In this document: one piece after another, positions 33,609 through 35,208 of the stretch | Layout: every line of letters begins with the position of its first letter | How positions within the stretch are numbered: position 1 is the stretch's first letter | Origin: Flavobacteriales bacterium | GTDB lineage: Bacteria > Bacteroidota > Bacteroidia > Flavobacteriales_E > Vicingaceae | DNA: 35,208 nucleotides | Direction: 5' to 3' | NCBI GenBank assembly: GCA_905339165.1 | Contig: CAJPFH010000056.1 | Span: 1 to 35,208 of the forward strand | The notes under the pieces: model-generated | Databases searched by the model: none | Told to the model about the DNA's origin: nothing | The model's input: the letters and a program-made list of their open reading frames with translations, nothing else | Made by a program: the position numbers and the translations under genes

Positions 33609-35208
33609 ATGAAAGCTAAAATAGTAGTCCTTATATTCTTTTTTATTGGTAAATACGCACATTCAGGAAATATCGATTCTTTAAAAACCATTTTACACAA
33701 TTCAAAGAACGATACAACAAAAGCAAATTTATTAATAAGCATATCAGAGGAGTACTGGACTATAAACTTCGATTCTTCTCTAAAGTATTCTACCGAGGCC
33801 AGTGTATTATCTTCTATGTTATCTTTTAATAAAGGTAAGGCGAATGCATTATCCTCACAAAGTAGTGCCTATTATTATCAGGGAAATTTAGATAGTGCCA
33901 TAAGTATTGGAACTAGAGCCTTATCAATAAAAATCAAACTAGGAAATAAGAAATTAATAGGCAAATCATATAATAATATAGCTATGTTTTATGACGAGAC
34001 AGGTAATTACGACTCTGCTATTACTTTATACAATAAGGCTTTATCTGTTTTTGAAGAAATTAAAGATAAAGAAGGGACGGCCTCTACCTACGGAAACATG
34101 GGCGTAATGTATCGTTATATAGGTAATTATGTTATTGCCATTGATTATTTTTTGAAAACTTTACGCATATTAGAAAACATAGGAAATAAAAAGGGTGTAG
34201 CAACAACCTGTACCAACTTAGGGGTTTTATATGCCAATCAAAAAGAGTATAAAGAATCGCTAAAATATTTTAAAAATACCTTGCAGTTATATGAAGAGTT
34301 GAAAGATATAGACGGTATCAGAAAAGCTCATCAAAATCTAGGGAGCTTATTTTATTTTACCCAGAATTTAGACACGGCCTTATATCATTTTAAAATAGCA
34401 GAAAAAATGCTTTTAGAAACTACGCAAGCTTTTAACTTAGTTTCGCTTTATGATAATATGGGTAGTGTTTATAAATTGAAAAAACAAAATAAAATAGCTC
34501 TCTCATTTTATTTAAAGGCAATGAATATAGCCGACAGTTTGGGAAACGAATATAGTAAGGCTTCTTTGTATTGTAATCTTGGCCTCTTACACATCGAAAT
34601 GAAAAAATATAACGATGCCATTAATTACTGTTTAAAGGAATATGACCTTGCTGTTAAAATGCAAAATATCAGTAACATTAGTTCGGCTTGCAACTGTTTG
34701 TATACCGCTTACGAAAAGAAAGGTAATCTTCCACTGGCATTTAAATTTTATAAAGAACATATTCTCTATAGAGACAGTATTTTAAATGAAAATAACACAA
34801 AAGAAATAACACAAAAACAGATGGAATATTCTTACGAAACACAGCTAATTGCTGATAGTATTAAAAGGGAGGCAATATTTAAAATGAATGAATATACACA
34901 TAAACAAGATATTAAGAATCAGAAAATATACTCTTATGCCGCTCTAGTAGGATTGCTGATAATGGCTGTTTTTGTGTTTGTTCTGTACAGGGGAAATATT
35001 CAGAAAAGAAAAAACAATATTCAACTTGAAGAAAAAAATAAAATTATTAGTTATCAAAAGTTGGTAGTAGAAGAAAAACACAAAGAAATTACCGACAGTA
35101 TTAATTATGCCGAGCGAATACAACGCAGCTTTTTGGCCACCACCGAAATGTTAGATAAGTATTTAGGCGTTACTTCGAGCAGCCATAGGCATGAGGGCGT
35201 ATCGAGAA
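33609..35208 (+). CDS. TPR sensor with SpoIIE-type output, interrupted by a palindromic repeat (partial)
   Basis: 533 codons are open to the window edge. Signal peptide MKAKIVVLIFFFIGKYAHSG. Residues ~30-420 are tetratricopeptide repeats (e.g. GKSYNNIAMFYDETGNYDSA, GTASTYGNMGVMYRYIGNY, GVATTCTNLGVLYANQKEY). A membrane segment is at 440-462 (YAALVGLLIMAVFVFVLY). A coiled coil leads to EITDSINYAERIQRSFLATT, the standard run-in to a SpoIIE phosphatase, homologous to DSITYAKRIQDAILPSAEF in the gene upstream. The PKD-I-x-SGDFYW motif should follow within ~12 residues, but the sequence becomes GVTSSSHRHEGVSR, encoded by a repeat of family B (35169-35208). The frame stays open; whether the phosphatase resumes lies beyond the window. 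Confidence 0.85.
   Translation, partial: MKAKIVVLIFFFIGKYAHSGNIDSLKTILHNSKNDTTKANLLISISEEYWTINFDSSLKYSTEASVLSSMLSFNKGKANALSSQSSAYYYQGNLDSAISIGTRALSIKIKLGNKKLIGKSYNNIAMFYDETGNYDSAITLYNKALSVFEEIKDKEGTASTYGNMGVMYRYIGNYVIAIDYFLKTLRILENIGNKKGVATTCTNLGVLYANQKEYKESLKYFKNTLQLYEELKDIDGIRKAHQNLGSLFYFTQNLDTALYHFKIAEKMLLETTQAFNLVSLYDNMGSVYKLKKQNKIALSFYLKAMNIADSLGNEYSKASLYCNLGLLHIEMKKYNDAINYCLKEYDLAVKMQNISNISSACNCLYTAYEKKGNLPLAFKFYKEHILYRDSILNENNTKEITQKQMEYSYETQLIADSIKREAIFKMNEYTHKQDIKNQKIYSYAALVGLLIMAVFVFVLYRGNIQKRKNNIQLEEKNKIISYQKLVVEEKHKEITDSINYAERIQRSFLATTEMLDKYLGVTSSSHRHEGVSR
35169..35208. repeat. Palindromic repeat, family B, copy 3 left arm, inside a coding region
   Basis: The sequence starts GTTACTTCGAGCAGCC and ends GGGCGTATCGAGAA at the window edge. 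It matches the left arms at 502 and 635 at both ends (GTYACTTCGAG and RTATCGAGAA type) with a more divergent centre. It is in the same orientation as the other two, and the right arm would lie beyond 35208. Confidence 0.75.

Overview
The window is an AT-rich stretch of a Bacteroidota chromosome. The evidence is the set of type IX secretion (T9SS) sorting domains, the rpmG-DUF4295-ftsY-rimO order, bacillithiol gene bshC, TAnnTTTG promoter elements and A-rich leaders without Shine-Dalgarno sequences. It looks like a free-living, surface-protein-rich, uncultured-type lineage rather than a gut Bacteroides, but the genus cannot be told from sequence alone. No tRNA, rRNA, CRISPR, insertion sequence or prophage was seen.

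Layout. 1-204: start of a leftward secreted protein, cut by the window edge. 205-859: gene-free, holding two families of palindromic repeats. 860-7353: small orphan gene, L33, DUF4295, ftsY, a T9SS cargo with fibronectin-like repeats, rimO and bshC. 7393-10739: guaA coupled to a LysM/periplasmic-binding-fold protein. 10797-19860: two giant tandem PKD-repeat surface proteins, closed by a strong two-way terminator. 19935-24485 (minus): lolA, ftsK and two DUF4412-like paralogues. 24612-28853: divergent arginine decarboxylase and arginase, with argS overlapping the arginase. 28877-30118 (minus): DUF819 membrane protein. 30222-35208: two sensor proteins with SpoIIE-type phosphatase modules, the second cut by the window edge.

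How the genes work together. Much of the window is housekeeping: membrane targeting (FtsY), ribosome parts and modification (L33, RimO), GMP synthesis, DNA translocation at division (FtsK), lipoprotein transport (LolA) and tRNA charging. Four genes encode exported proteins that are T9SS cargo or resemble it. Arginine decarboxylase, arginase and arginyl-tRNA synthetase form a cluster in which all three enzymes consume arginine. The right end carries signalling proteins that would act on phosphoserine regulators encoded elsewhere.

The most unusual points are: a palindromic repeat of the same family as those at 502-730 lying inside the reading frame of the last gene (35169-35208), exactly where the phosphatase domain should begin; two giant adhesin-like genes with matching ten-unit PKD arrays but unrelated N-termini; and an extra domain inserted into one fibronectin-like repeat of the 594-residue T9SS cargo.
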